From Rhizobium sp. L1K21 (lineage in GTDB: Bacteria > Pseudomonadota > Alphaproteobacteria > Rhizobiales > Rhizobiaceae), in assembly GCF_024055895.1 (NCBI RefSeq), contig NZ_JAMXLE010000001.1, forward strand, positions 1,993,768 to 2,057,767: a stretch of 64,000 bases of DNA, written 5' to 3'. The position numbers were made by a program, and so were the translations under genes. The notes under the pieces are model-generated. The model searched no databases. It worked only from the letters and a program-made list of their open reading frames with translations, and was not told the DNA's origin. This document shows, piece after piece, positions 44,549 to 55,483 of this stretch. Each line of letters begins with the position of its first letter. The first letter of the stretch is position 1.

Positions 44549-45787
44549 ATGCTTACCTTTATTCGTGAAAATTCAGACTTTCTGAAAAACAATGCGCGCT
44601 GGCTCGCCGGCGGTTTTCTGCTGACGCTGTTTTCCTCCTTTGGCCAGACATTCTTCATCGGCCTTTCGGGCAATGCGCTGCGCGAGACGTTCAACCTGTC
44701 CGGCGGTGCCTTCGGTGCGCTTTATATGGTTGCAACGCTTGCCAGCGCGGCAAGCCTGCCGTGGCTGGGGCGCACGCTCGATTTCATGCCAGGCTGGAAA
44801 GTCATTCGCTTTTCCATGCCCATGCTTGCCTTTGCCTGCCTTCTGATCGCGTTTGCGCCGAATATTGCGGTTCTGTGCATCTCGCTCTATCTGCTGCGAC
44901 TCTTCGGCCAGGGCATGATGACCGAAATTGCGCATACGGAAATCGGGCGCTGGTTTGCCGCCAATCGCGGTCGCGCCATGGCCATTATCGCCACCGGCCA
45001 GCCAACGGGCTCCACAGTGCTTCCCGCTGCCGTTATCTTCGTTACATTGGCCACGGGCGACTGGCGCACGGCCTGGTTTGCCGGTGCCGCACTCATTCTG
45101 CTTGTCGGCCTGCCCGCGATTATCCTGCTGATGCGTGTTGAGCGCACGCCGCAGTCACAAGATGAACAAGGCAGCATCGAACGCACGGCGCGCGACTGGT
45201 CGCGGCGCGAGGTCATCCGCGATCCGGTGCTTTACATGTTGCTTGCCGGAACACTCGCACCCGCCTTCATCGCAACGGTCGTTTTCTTCCATCAGGGCTA
45301 CCTGATTGAACTTAGAGGCTATGATCCTCTCATCTTCGCAACCGCCTTCCCCGTCATGTCGATTACCACGGTGATTGCCGGCTTTGTCTGCGGTTTTCTG
45401 GTCGACCGTTTCGGCGCGATCAACCTGCTGCCGTTCCTGCTCGTGCCGCTTGCCATTGCCTCGGCGGCGGTCGCGCTGGTGACGCCGGTGTGGGGTGTCT
45501 TCGTCTTCATGTTTCTGCTCGGCATCAGCAACGGATTTACCTCCACCATGCTGGGAGCCCTGTGGCCGGAGGTTTACGGCGTTGCCAATCTCGGCGGCAT
45601 CCGCGGCATTATCGTTGCCGCCATGGTTCTCTCCACCGCCATCGGCCCCGGCATTACCGGCGCCTTGATCGACATGGGCATTCAGCTACCAACACAGATG
45701 TTCTGGATGGCCGGATGGTGCGTTGTGGCTTCCCTGATGCTGGCCAGTGCGGCAAAAATCGTGCGGAGGCGGGAGACGCGGCATTAA
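44549..45787 (+). CDS. MFS transporter (oxalate/formate-antiporter-like)
   Basis: 412 residues with 12 predicted membrane segments. Seen: GGFLLTLFSSFGQTFFIGL (TM1), the loop LGRTLDF with the MFS motif between TM2 and TM3, GQPTGSTVLP and CGFLVDRFGAINLLPF in the second half. The pattern is that of the OFA/monocarboxylate group, but the substrate cannot be named. ATG at 44549 is preferred to an upstream start in a long hydrophilic extension. The ABC-F gene follows after 44 bases. Confidence 0.87.
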   Translation: MLTFIRENSDFLKNNARWLAGGFLLTLFSSFGQTFFIGLSGNALRETFNLSGGAFGALYMVATLASAASLPWLGRTLDFMPGWKVIRFSMPMLAFACLLIAFAPNIAVLCISLYLLRLFGQGMMTEIAHTEIGRWFAANRGRAMAIIATGQPTGSTVLPAAVIFVTLATGDWRTAWFAGAALILLVGLPAIILLMRVERTPQSQDEQGSIERTARDWSRREVIRDPVLYMLLAGTLAPAFIATVVFFHQGYLIELRGYDPLIFATAFPVMSITTVIAGFVCGFLVDRFGAINLLPFLLVPLAIASAAVALVTPVWGVFVFMFLLGISNGFTSTMLGALWPEVYGVANLGGIRGIIVAAMVLSTAIGPGITGALIDMGIQLPTQMFWMAGWCVVASLMLASAAKIVRRRETRH

Positions 45788-45831
45788 CAGCCCTTGCGTT
45801 CCGGCGCATCCTCAGCCAAAACGCGGCCATT

Positions 45832-47718
<1,887 letters not shown>

Positions 47719-47802
47719 CATTTCACAGTCACCGGCCTGACCGTCCGCCTTCGTTTGGCCGCGCCGCAACGCTTGGCCCACAAACGCAAGCGAAACGCTT
47801 CC

Positions 47803-47810
47803 TTAACCAT
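47803..47810 (+). promoter_or_regulatory. TTAACCAT half-site before polysaccharide deacetylase
   Basis: TTAACCAT lies 47 bases before the start at 47857. It matches the CtrA half-site. No second TTAA at seven bases. Confidence 0.3.
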
Positions 47811-47856
47811 AATCGGCAATTCTTCATTCACCATCATCGTCGTGAGTGAGTGAGCC

Positions 47857-48777
47857 ATGCGTCTACGTTCTCTGGTCTATGTCCTGCTGGCAGGCTTGAC
47901 GGTCACAGGCTGTGCGACAAAGCACCAGAAGGATAGTAGCGCCACCAAAACGGCTTTCGCGCCGGTGCAGGAAACGGCCGCCCCCGAGGCGCTGCAAACC
48001 GAAGATACGCGTTCGGCTGGCCTTGAGCAGATTTCAAAAAAGATGACGTTGATGAATGCCCCGTGGTTTAGGCCGGTGGGCTTCTCGCTGCGCGGACCAG
48101 ACAGCGAGGCCAATGTGCAGGGTGGCTTCTCCGGACGCACGCTTACAGTCAGTGCCGCCTCGCAAATCCAGCTCAAAGACAAGGAAATCATCCTCACCTT
48201 TGACGATGGCCCCATCCCTGGGCGCACCGAGCGCGTGCTCGATGTGCTGGACCGTTTCCATGTCAAGGCCACCTTCCTGATGGTGGGGCAGATGGCGCGC
48301 AATTATTCAGCGCTTGCAAGCCGCGTTGCCGCCGAAGGGCACACGATCGGCAGCCACACATACGATCACGCCAACCTGCAGACAAAGGGCCATGACCGCG
48401 CAATCAGCGATATCGTGTCCGGAGACGCGGCGGTGCGCAAGGCAACAGGTTCAACAGTCGGCTTCTTCCGCTTCCCTTATCTGGCCGACACGCCGCAGCT
48501 GCGGCGCGAACTGGCTGCAGCCGGCATTGTCGTTCTGGATGTCGATATCGATTCCAAGGACTACTTCGCCTCCACCCCGGAGGCGATTGCGGCGAGAACC
48601 ATGGCCGTGGTGCGCGCCAAGCGCAAAGGCATTATCCTGATGCATGATATTCACACGCGCACCTCGGCCATGCTGCCTGCGCTTTTGTCGATGTTGAAAT
48701 CGGAGGGTTACTCCATCGTCTCGCTGCGTTACGGAAGACCCAAAGCCGGAACCGTGGTCGCGCTCGCCGGTCAGTAG
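47857..48777 (+). CDS. Polysaccharide deacetylase lipoprotein (NodB domain)
   Basis: 306 residues. Lipobox LTVTGC with Cys19, so it is a lipoprotein. NodB domain from about residue 105: LTFDDGP (metal Asp and catalytic Asp), GHTIGSHTYDHANL (metal histidines), FRFPYL, and DVDIDSKDY/LMHDIH near the end, as in peptidoglycan or chitin deacetylases. It probably removes acetyl groups from envelope glycans. A TTAACCAT lies upstream. The next two genes encode TadE-type proteins after a 172-base gap. Confidence 0.93.
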   Translation: MRLRSLVYVLLAGLTVTGCATKHQKDSSATKTAFAPVQETAAPEALQTEDTRSAGLEQISKKMTLMNAPWFRPVGFSLRGPDSEANVQGGFSGRTLTVSAASQIQLKDKEIILTFDDGPIPGRTERVLDVLDRFHVKATFLMVGQMARNYSALASRVAAEGHTIGSHTYDHANLQTKGHDRAISDIVSGDAAVRKATGSTVGFFRFPYLADTPQLRRELAAAGIVVLDVDIDSKDYFASTPEAIAARTMAVVRAKRKGIILMHDIHTRTSAMLPALLSMLKSEGYSIVSLRYGRPKAGTVVALAGQ

Positions 48778-48949
48778 AAAGCGACGGCCTGGCGCTTTGT
48801 TTTCGAAGTGCCTAACATTCTTGATAAACAATTCGTTAAGGCAAATCGCGATACTGCGCCAAACGTTCAACTGTGATCGCACTAATTAATGATACCGCAA
48901 CATTTTTTCACTAAGACTGGCGGTATTCGAGACACTGAGTTGGAACAAA

Positions 48950-49555
48950 ATGATCGGCGCCAATCTCGCGGGAAAACTGAAGCGTGATCTGCAGCGCCTG
49001 TGCGGCAGCGTGCCAGGCAATGCGACAAACGCGAGCTTTCAGACCAGATTGAAAAGCGGCTCCCTATGGCGGAATAAAAATGGCTCGGCAGCGATTGAAT
49101 TCGCGATGCTGATCCTGCCGTTTTCCTTGATCATCTTTGCCATCTTCGAAATCGCACTCCTGTTCTTCGTTGATTCCTCGCTCGATTCCGCGCTTCACAG
49201 GACTGCACGCGCTGTGCGAATCGGGACGGCGCAGAAAGCAAACTGGGATATCGATCGGTTCAAGAGCGAAGTCTGTTCCAATATGGCGCTGTATTTTAAC
49301 TGCAGCAACAGTCTTCTGATCGTTTCCGCCCCCGTCTCCGACACGAACAACGTGACCTATGTCGATCCGGTCAAGGATGGTGCGCTCAACGTGACGGAGA
49401 AGTTCGATCCCGGCGCGAAGAATAATGACGTCTTGATTCAGGCGTTCATTCCCTGGAGCCCGGTCCTGCCCATGTTCGGTTTTGCTGGCGCCAAGCTTTC
49501 CAATGGCGATTACGTGCTCAGCGCAGCCGTTCTTTTCCGAAATGAGCCATTCTGA
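48950..49555 (+). CDS. TadE-family pseudopilin-like protein
   Basis: 201 residues. The TadE motif NGSAAIEFAMLILPFSLIIFAIFEIALLFF (about 42-73) contains the Gly-Ser-(Ala)2-Ile-Glu-Phe cleavage context of Tad prepilin peptidase and one membrane segment. A cysteine pair (CSNMALYFNCSN) lies in the exported part. Members assist Flp/Tad pilus assembly. A 40-residue basic N-terminus precedes the motif. Stop overlaps the next gene (TGATG). Confidence 0.88.
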   Translation: MIGANLAGKLKRDLQRLCGSVPGNATNASFQTRLKSGSLWRNKNGSAAIEFAMLILPFSLIIFAIFEIALLFFVDSSLDSALHRTARAVRIGTAQKANWDIDRFKSEVCSNMALYFNCSNSLLIVSAPVSDTNNVTYVDPVKDGALNVTEKFDPGAKNNDVLIQAFIPWSPVLPMFGFAGAKLSNGDYVLSAAVLFRNEPF

Positions 49556-50142
49556 TGCGAGGCAGAACATTGAAACAGGCTCTATTTTCCCGGCTCAAGC
49601 AACAGACGAAGCGGCTCCGCAAGGACCAGCGCGGCGTGTCGGCCATCGAATTCGCGCTGATCTTTCCCATTCTCATCGTTCTTTTTGCAGGCGCGGTCGA
49701 TCTCGGCCAGGCGCTGATGGTTCACCGCAAGATCAATCAAATTGTCGGCACAACAACGGATATTGTGTCCCGCGATCCATCCTGGACGGCCTCAAAACTC
49801 GACGCGGTACTGAAAGGCGCAAGCTCAATCATCCTGCCTTTCAAGACGAGCGACCTGAAGCTGACGGTGATGGTTGTCGATATAAACAGTGCCAATCAGG
49901 CGACCGTGAACTGGGCGCGTGGCTACAATGTCGATCCGCCTAAATACGGAGACAAATCTCCGGTGGCTATACCCGCGGATATTGTTGAACCCGGCGTTCA
50001 GCTGGTGACTGCCGAAGCGACCTACTCACTCGTCACACCGTTTGCTTCGCTGATGCAGTCCCTCACAGGCAGTTCCGCATACAACTATGATCGCTTCTCG
50101 ATCATGCGTCCGCGCGTGAATGACACGATCAAGATGAACTGA
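49555..50142 (+). CDS. TadE/TadG-family pilus assembly protein
   Basis: 195 residues. QRGVSAIEFALIFPILIVLFAGAVDLGQ (about 26-53) is the TadE/G motif with one membrane segment; the rest is a periplasmic domain without the vWA module of full TadG. Coupled to the preceding gene. No Tad ATPase or secretin gene is in this window, so the pair works with a distant locus or has been separated from it. Confidence 0.88.
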   Translation: MRGRTLKQALFSRLKQQTKRLRKDQRGVSAIEFALIFPILIVLFAGAVDLGQALMVHRKINQIVGTTTDIVSRDPSWTASKLDAVLKGASSIILPFKTSDLKLTVMVVDINSANQATVNWARGYNVDPPKYGDKSPVAIPADIVEPGVQLVTAEATYSLVTPFASLMQSLTGSSAYNYDRFSIMRPRVNDTIKMN

Positions 50143-50205
50143 GCGAATTCCGTTGTCTCAAGCGCAAGGGGCACGTTGGTCTAGACAGGCTGCACCGCGC
50201 CGCTT

Positions 50206-50658
50206 TCAAGCCTTGCGGAACCAGCCCCCGTCCGCGTTCTGCTGCCAATAGGTGAGTGTGTGTCCCGCTGCCTGCAGGATTTTCCAATCACCGCGCGCAG
50301 CTTCCACCTGGGCATTGTCGTGCCCGTCAAACATCACCACAACGCGCTCATAGGCGCTGACATCGGGAACCTTGCTGCCGCCCGTGACAAAGCGGATTGC
50401 CGCAGCATTTGCATTGCCCTCACCGCAGGTCAGCAGGACCGGCTGGCGTTGATCCTGGCCGGTCGCGCCTTCTGCCGCATGGGGCAAGAAGCTGTCATCC
50501 TTGGCGGTCCAAAGGCTCTCGTCCAGTTGCTCCATCGCTTCAGCATCGGCGCATTGGATGACAGCCTTCCAGCCGCGCGCAAGCGACTTTTCCACCAACG
50601 AAGGCAAAGCATCCTGCAGCCTTGACTCCGTCAGGTGATAGAAAAGCACTTCGGCCAT
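50206..50658 (-). CDS. holC: DNA polymerase III chi subunit
   Basis: 150 residues. Chi links the clamp loader to SSB. Seen: EVLFYHLTESRLQDALPSLVEKSLARGWKAVIQC (2-36), LWTAKDDSFLPHA (about 49-61), LLTCGEG and VVVMFDGHD. ATG at 50658 is the conserved start; pepA stops 7 bases before it, so the two are co-transcribed. Convergent with the TadG-like gene. Confidence 0.92.
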   Translation of the reverse strand: MAEVLFYHLTESRLQDALPSLVEKSLARGWKAVIQCADAEAMEQLDESLWTAKDDSFLPHAAEGATGQDQRQPVLLTCGEGNANAAAIRFVTGGSKVPDVSAYERVVVMFDGHDNAQVEAARGDWKILQAAGHTLTYWQQNADGGWFRKA

Positions 50659-50665
50659 CGCCGCC

Positions 50666-52168
50666 TCAGCCCTCGAAGTTTTCGGCGACAAAGGCGTTCA
50701 GAAGACGCACGCCGTAGCCCGAGCCCCAGGACTGGTTGATCTCGTTTGCCGGTGCACCCATCGCCGTTCCGGCGAGGTCGATATGCGCCCAGGGTGTTTC
50801 CCCCACAAAGCGCTTGAGGAATTGTGCGGCTGTAATCGAGCCGGCATAACGCCCGCCGGTATTTTTCATATCGGCAATCTTGCTGTCGATCAGCTTGTCA
50901 TACTCCTTGCCGAGCGGCATGCGCCAAAGAAGGTCACCGCTGGCGAGACCGGCTGCAGTCAGCTGGTTTGCGAGTTCATCGTCATTGGAGAAAAGACCGG
51001 CCTGGTGCGAGCCGAGCGCCACCATGATGGCACCGGTCAGCGTCGCAAGGTCGATCATCAGTCTCGGCTTGAAGCGGTCGTTGCAATAGTGCAGCGCATC
51101 GCACAGCACCAGCCGACCTTCCGCGTCTGTGTTCAACACTTCGATCGTCTGGCCGGACATGGAGGTCACCACGTCGCCCGGGCGGTAGGCATCACCGTCG
51201 GGCATGTTTTCAACGAGACCGATAATACCGACGGCGTTGACCTTGGCCTTGCGGGCGGCCAGCGTGTGCATGAGACCAGTGACCGCCGCGGCCCCACCCA
51301 TGTCACCCTTCATGTCTTCCATTCCACCTGCCGGCTTGATGGAAATGCCGCCGGTGTCGAAGACCACGCCTTTGCCGATAAAGGCAAGCGGCGCATCACC
51401 CTTCTTGCCACCATTCCAGGTCATGATGGCAAGGCGCGGCGGACGAACGGAACCGCGCGCAACGGCCATCAATGCGCCCATGCCGAGCTTGGTCATCTGC
51501 TTCTCGTCCAGCAGTTCCACCTCGACGCCGAGTTTCTCCAGCGCCTTGGCGGCCGCGGCAAATTCCAGCGGGCCCAGAACGTTTGCAGGCTCGTTCACCA
51601 GATTGCGGGCCAGCACAACGCCGTCATGGATCGCGTCAGCCGTATCCATATGCTTTTTGACAGCGCTCGCCGCTTCCGTCACTACTGTCACCTTGACCTT
51701 GCGCGGCTCGTCGTCCTTCTCGTCGTCTTTCTTCTTCGTCTTGTATTTGTCGAAGCGATAGCTGCGCAATTTCAAACCCAGAACAAATTCGGCAATGTCG
51801 AGGGGGTCGATATCCAGACCCGGCACGTCCACGAAGATTGTCACGTCATCAAATTTGCCGAACTTGGCGGCAGCCGAACCGCCGGCCTTCAGCCATGTCT
51901 CCAGATCGATTTCGTCACTCTTGCCGAGACCGAGAAGCGTCACCTTATCCGCAGGTGAGCCATGTGGAGCCAGAACATCGAGACTGGCAAATCGCCCGGC
52001 CTTGAAGCGTTCAACGCTTGAGGCCTTTTCAGAGACCTTTTGAGGGTCTGCAATGTCCCGGCCTGCAGGTGTTCCGTCCTCAGCCGTCAGCAGCAGGGCA
52101 AGCCCACCTTTGAGTTTCGCGGATTTGGAAATTGCTATCTCGATATTGGATGACACGGTTTTCTCCAT
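50666..52168 (-). CDS. pepA: Leucyl aminopeptidase (M17)
   Basis: Two-metal aminopeptidase acting on N-terminal residues. 500 residues. The M17 signature [11 protein letters not shown] (about 343-353) and the metal-binding segment [26 protein letters not shown] are intact. A lysine/aspartate-rich stretch (about 145-157, [15 protein letters not shown]) forms an unusual charged linker between the N-terminal and catalytic domains. ATG at 52168 follows GAGAAGA. First gene of a pair with holC. Confidence 0.96.
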   Translation of the reverse strand: MEKTVSSNIEIAISKSAKLKGGLALLLTAEDGTPAGRDIADPQKVSEKASSVERFKAGRFASLDVLAPHGSPADKVTLLGLGKSDEIDLETWLKAGGSAAAKFGKFDDVTIFVDVPGLDIDPLDIAEFVLGLKLRSYRFDKYKTKKKDDEKDDEPRKVKVTVVTEAASAVKKHMDTADAIHDGVVLARNLVNEPANVLGPLEFAAAAKALEKLGVEVELLDEKQMTKLGMGALMAVARGSVRPPRLAIMTWNGGKKGDAPLAFIGKGVVFDTGGISIKPAGGMEDMKGDMGGAAAVTGLMHTLAARKAKVNAVGIIGLVENMPDGDAYRPGDVVTSMSGQTIEVLNTDAEGRLVLCDALHYCNDRFKPRLMIDLATLTGAIMVALGSHQAGLFSNDDELANQLTAAGLASGDLLWRMPLGKEYDKLIDSKIADMKNTGGRYAGSITAAQFLKRFVGETPWAHIDLAGTAMGAPANEINQSWGSGYGVRLLNAFVAENFEG

Positions 52169-52448
52169 TTCTTCTCAAGGTGGTCTGACAGGGTCGCGGT
52201 TTTCGGTCCGAACATTGTCGACTCTGAGGCATAGACTATCTTTCAAGCAAGATTGCGCGGTCGATACAAGCCCGCTGCCAGCGATTATGGCATCGCGGGT
52301 CTCGACTTGCCGGGTCACAAAATTGTGTTTCGTCCCCATGTGCGAAAAAACCTCACCAGCACGCTAGCGAGTTGTACATCGCAAACGGGATTGTTACATG
52401 AGGCACCGATTTGAACAAAGAAGACGATAAACCGGGGATAGGCGCATC
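52169..52448. promoter_or_regulatory. Divergent spacer between pepA and PAP2 phosphatase
   Basis: 280 bases that must carry promoters of pepA (leftward) and of the PAP2 gene (rightward). I see no strong consensus promoter, palindrome, terminator or small gene in it. Confidence 0.3.
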
Positions 52449-53177
52449 ATGTTGCTGATAGACAGGCCAGTCAGGGCCTTTGCCGGTTTGCTGTTTCTCT
52501 GGTTCATCGTCTACGCGTTTTTCCGCGACTTTCCCTCAGTCGATATCGCCTTTTCCAATCTCTTTTTCACCGAAACCACCTGCGCAGAGGGGGCATCGGC
52601 ACTGCGCTGCGGCACCTTTGCAGCGGGCGAGCATCCTATTTTATCCGCCATCCGCACATTTCTGTTTTTCCTGCCGGGCGATCTGGTGATTGCCATGCTG
52701 GTCTGGTCCATCGACGTGCATTTCAGAGGCCAGAATGGCCGCTATCCGGTGATGCAGCATAATGTCCGTATCCTGATTGCCACCTGGATTATTTCTGTCG
52801 CGATCATCGTGAACATGCTTCTGAAAGCCAATTCGGCCAGGCCGAGACCGGCCGCGACCAGCCTTTTCGGCGGCGACATGGAGTTCAAGGCGGTTGCGGA
52901 TTTCGGCGGGGCATGCACTTCAAACTGCTCGTTCATTTCCGGTGAAGCGGCCAGTGCGGGCTGGCTCATCTGCGCGCTTGCCATTCTGTCGCCACGGCTG
53001 CGGCGCATCCTTTTTGTGCCGGTCGTTGCCGCAGCGCTGCTCACGGTTTTTCTGCGCGTCATGTTCGGGCGGCACTTCCTGTCCGATGCCCTGCTCGGTT
53101 TTCTGTCGGCACCCGTTGTATTTTTGTTTCTCATCGCAATTTTCGGATGGAAAAAAGCCGATGAAGTTGCGCGTTAA
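52449..53177 (+). CDS. PAP2-family membrane phosphatase (possible lipid phosphatase)
   Basis: 242 residues with about five membrane segments. PAP2 motifs: KANSARPRP (126-134, Lys126, Arg133-Pro134), CTSNCSFISGE (156-166) in place of PSGH, and LRVMFGRHFLSD with Arg203, His209 and Asp213. The SGE form is seen in some rhizobial lipid-A/lipid phosphatases. Acts on a phosphorylated lipid at the periplasmic face, substrate uncertain. Precedes the lptFG-lptD operon by 57 bases, consistent with an envelope role. Confidence 0.85.
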   Translation: MLLIDRPVRAFAGLLFLWFIVYAFFRDFPSVDIAFSNLFFTETTCAEGASALRCGTFAAGEHPILSAIRTFLFFLPGDLVIAMLVWSIDVHFRGQNGRYPVMQHNVRILIATWIISVAIIVNMLLKANSARPRPAATSLFGGDMEFKAVADFGGACTSNCSFISGEAASAGWLICALAILSPRLRRILFVPVVAAALLTVFLRVMFGRHFLSDALLGFLSAPVVFLFLIAIFGWKKADEVAR

Positions 53178-53234
53178 GTGTCGCGCGCCCAGCTTCGCGC
53201 GGTTATACAGATTCGTCTTCAAATCGGAATGCCC

Positions 53235-54401
53235 ATGAAACTCCTGCAACGCTACATCGCCGGACGAATCGTAATCATGGCGCTTTCCTCGATCATCCCT
53301 ATCCTGGCGGTGATCTGGATCATTCAGGTTCTGGGCCGGGTCAATCTCGTCACCGATACGGGGCAGTCGATCGGGTCGTTTCTGAAGCTCGCCGCGCTGA
53401 TGTTGCCGACGGTGGTGCCTTTGGTGCTGCCCTTCGGCATTGCGCTCGGCGTCGCGCAGGTTCTCACCACCATGAATGATGATTCGGAGATGCCGATCAT
53501 TGAAGCTGCCGGCGCGCCGCGCTCCATTGTCGTCATGCCTGTTCTGTTTGTGGCGCTCATCGCCAGTGCGCTCTCCTTTGCCTTCGACAATGGCGTGGAG
53601 CCCATCGTGCGGGCGCAGGCCAAGCAGATGATTGCCGATGCCTATGCCGACCTCTTATCGAGCGTGATCGAGGAGAAAGAGTTCCGGCGCATCGAAAACG
53701 GCCTATATGTGCAGATTTCCAGCCGCGCGCAGGGCCGACAGCTGAATGGGCTTTTTCTCGCCGATTACCGAAATCCCGACGAACAGCTGATCTATTACGC
53801 CAAGGAAGGCGCAATCGACCCGAGCGGCTCAATCCTGATCATGAAGAACGGGCAGATCAACCGACGTACAAATGACGGCAACGTTTCGGTTATCCGGTTC
53901 GCCTCCTATGCTTTTGACCTCTCCAGTCTCACCGAAGCCCGCAGCAAGACCACGCTGACGGAAATCGACCGCGATTTGCCTTTCCTGTGGAACCCGGATC
54001 CGGAAGACCCCTATTACAAGGACGCGCCGGGCAAGTTTCAGGCTGAACTGCACCGCCGCCTGACGGAGTGGTCTTTCCCGCTCGTCTATGCCCTGGTGGC
54101 GCTGGTCATTGCCGGTGACGCCCGTTCGCATCGTGAAAAGCGCGTCAATCCGGTTGCGATCGCATTCGGCATTGCTTTCCTGTTGCGCTGGCTCTCTTTC
54201 TATATCTCCAACCAGTCGTCCGGTGACCCGGCAATGATACCGGTCGTCTACGCGGTGCCGATCGCCGTCAGCGCGCTCTGCATCATCATGATCTTCATGA
54301 CCCGGCGGTTGCGTAAATCACCTTTCCAGCGGCTGATCTTCCAGATTGCTGGTGCTGCGAAGGCCTTGCCGCGTCCGGGTCAGAACGGTGGAGGCGCATA
54401 A
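53235..54401 (+). CDS. lptF: LPS export permease LptF
   Basis: 388 residues. Inner-membrane half of the LptB2FG transporter that extracts LPS. YIAGRIVIMALSSIIPILAVIWIIQVL and MLPTVVPLVLPFGIALG (about 50-66) are the N-terminal membrane segments, followed by a periplasmic beta-jellyroll (EKEFRRIENGLYVQIS) and C-terminal helices. Two ATGs are possible (53229, 53235); the second gives the usual MKLLQRY start. TAA overlaps lptG start (TAATG). Confidence 0.95.
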   Translation: MKLLQRYIAGRIVIMALSSIIPILAVIWIIQVLGRVNLVTDTGQSIGSFLKLAALMLPTVVPLVLPFGIALGVAQVLTTMNDDSEMPIIEAAGAPRSIVVMPVLFVALIASALSFAFDNGVEPIVRAQAKQMIADAYADLLSSVIEEKEFRRIENGLYVQISSRAQGRQLNGLFLADYRNPDEQLIYYAKEGAIDPSGSILIMKNGQINRRTNDGNVSVIRFASYAFDLSSLTEARSKTTLTEIDRDLPFLWNPDPEDPYYKDAPGKFQAELHRRLTEWSFPLVYALVALVIAGDARSHREKRVNPVAIAFGIAFLLRWLSFYISNQSSGDPAMIPVVYAVPIAVSALCIIMIFMTRRLRKSPFQRLIFQIAGAAKALPRPGQNGGGA

Positions 54402-55483
54402 TGATCTTTTCGACGCTTGGCCGCTATTTCTTTACCCGCTATGTGATCACCGTCTGCTGGTTCTTTGCGGGCATCGTCGGCATCATCTTTCTGATCGATC
54501 TCAGCGAAAACTCCGGGCGATTTTCCAGCCTGCCGGGCTTCAGCTATACCAGCGCACTGTTTCTGACCTTGATGCGCCTGCCGCAGTTTCTGCAACAGAC
54601 GGTGCCGTTCATCACACTGTTCAGCGGCATGGCAACGATGATTGCACTCAACCGCAAATATGAGCTGGTGGTGACCCGCGCTGCGGGCATTTCCGTCTGG
54701 CAGTTCATGTCGCCTTTTCTCGCCGGCGCACTTCTGACCGGCATATTGGCCGTCACCGTGCTCAATCCGCTCAGCGCCTATTCAAGCTCTGCAGCACTCA
54801 CACTTGAGAGCAGTCTTCGCGGAACGCAGAATACAAGCTTTTCAAGCGTGCCCTGGCTCCACGACATCGGGAAGGATCAGGACATCATTCTGGGAGCCAA
54901 GGGCGTCGATGCCACCGGAACGCAGTTGATTGAGGCCGTCTTCTTCCACTTCGATTCGCAAGGCAACATCACACTTCGCCAGGATGCCGCTACAGCAAGT
55001 TTGAAAGATGGTTACTGGCAGCTTAATGACGTCATGGAGACGGTGCCGGGCGAACCCGTGCGCAATCTCAAAACAGCGCAGGTGCGTACCAGCCTGAAAC
55101 GCGAATTTCTTCAAGAGCGCCTTTCAAGCGCTGAAACCATTGGTTTTTTTGAGATTCCCGAACGGATCGCAGCGGCGCGCGCTTATGGAATTTCAACGCG
55201 GGCACTGGAAACGCAATTTCACTCATTGCTTTCCCTGCCCTTTCTGCTTATTGCCATGACTCTTATTGCAGGGACAGTGTCACTGAAATTCAGCCGGTTT
55301 AGCCAGTCTAAGTTCATGATTTTCGGTGGCATTATGACAGGCTTCATGCTTTATGTGGTAACGGTATTGGTACGAGTATTTGGAAGCAGCGGCGCAGTCC
55401 CGCCCTTCGTGGCAACATGGACGCCTGTCGTGATTGCCCTTTCGGCGGGCGCAACGATTCTGCTGCACCAGGAGGATGGCTAG
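54401..55483 (+). CDS. lptG: LPS export permease LptG
   Basis: 360 residues, partner of LptF. LGRYFFTRYVITVCWFFAGI (3-22), MRLPQFLQQTVPFITLFSGMA, RAAGISVWQFMSPF and the C-terminal FSRFSQSKFMIFGGIMTGF are typical. Starts within the lptF stop and ends in TAGTG, overlapping the GTG of lptD. Confidence 0.95.
   Translation: MIFSTLGRYFFTRYVITVCWFFAGIVGIIFLIDLSENSGRFSSLPGFSYTSALFLTLMRLPQFLQQTVPFITLFSGMATMIALNRKYELVVTRAAGISVWQFMSPFLAGALLTGILAVTVLNPLSAYSSSAALTLESSLRGTQNTSFSSVPWLHDIGKDQDIILGAKGVDATGTQLIEAVFFHFDSQGNITLRQDAATASLKDGYWQLNDVMETVPGEPVRNLKTAQVRTSLKREFLQERLSSAETIGFFEIPERIAAARAYGISTRALETQFHSLLSLPFLLIAMTLIAGTVSLKFSRFSQSKFMIFGGIMTGFMLYVVTVLVRVFGSSGAVPPFVATWTPVVIALSAGATILLHQEDG

Noticed and set aside
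45490-45831. N-terminal extension of the ABC-F gene
   Set aside because: It overlaps the end of the MFS gene in another frame and has no family similarity; the conserved MITISNLT start is at 45832.
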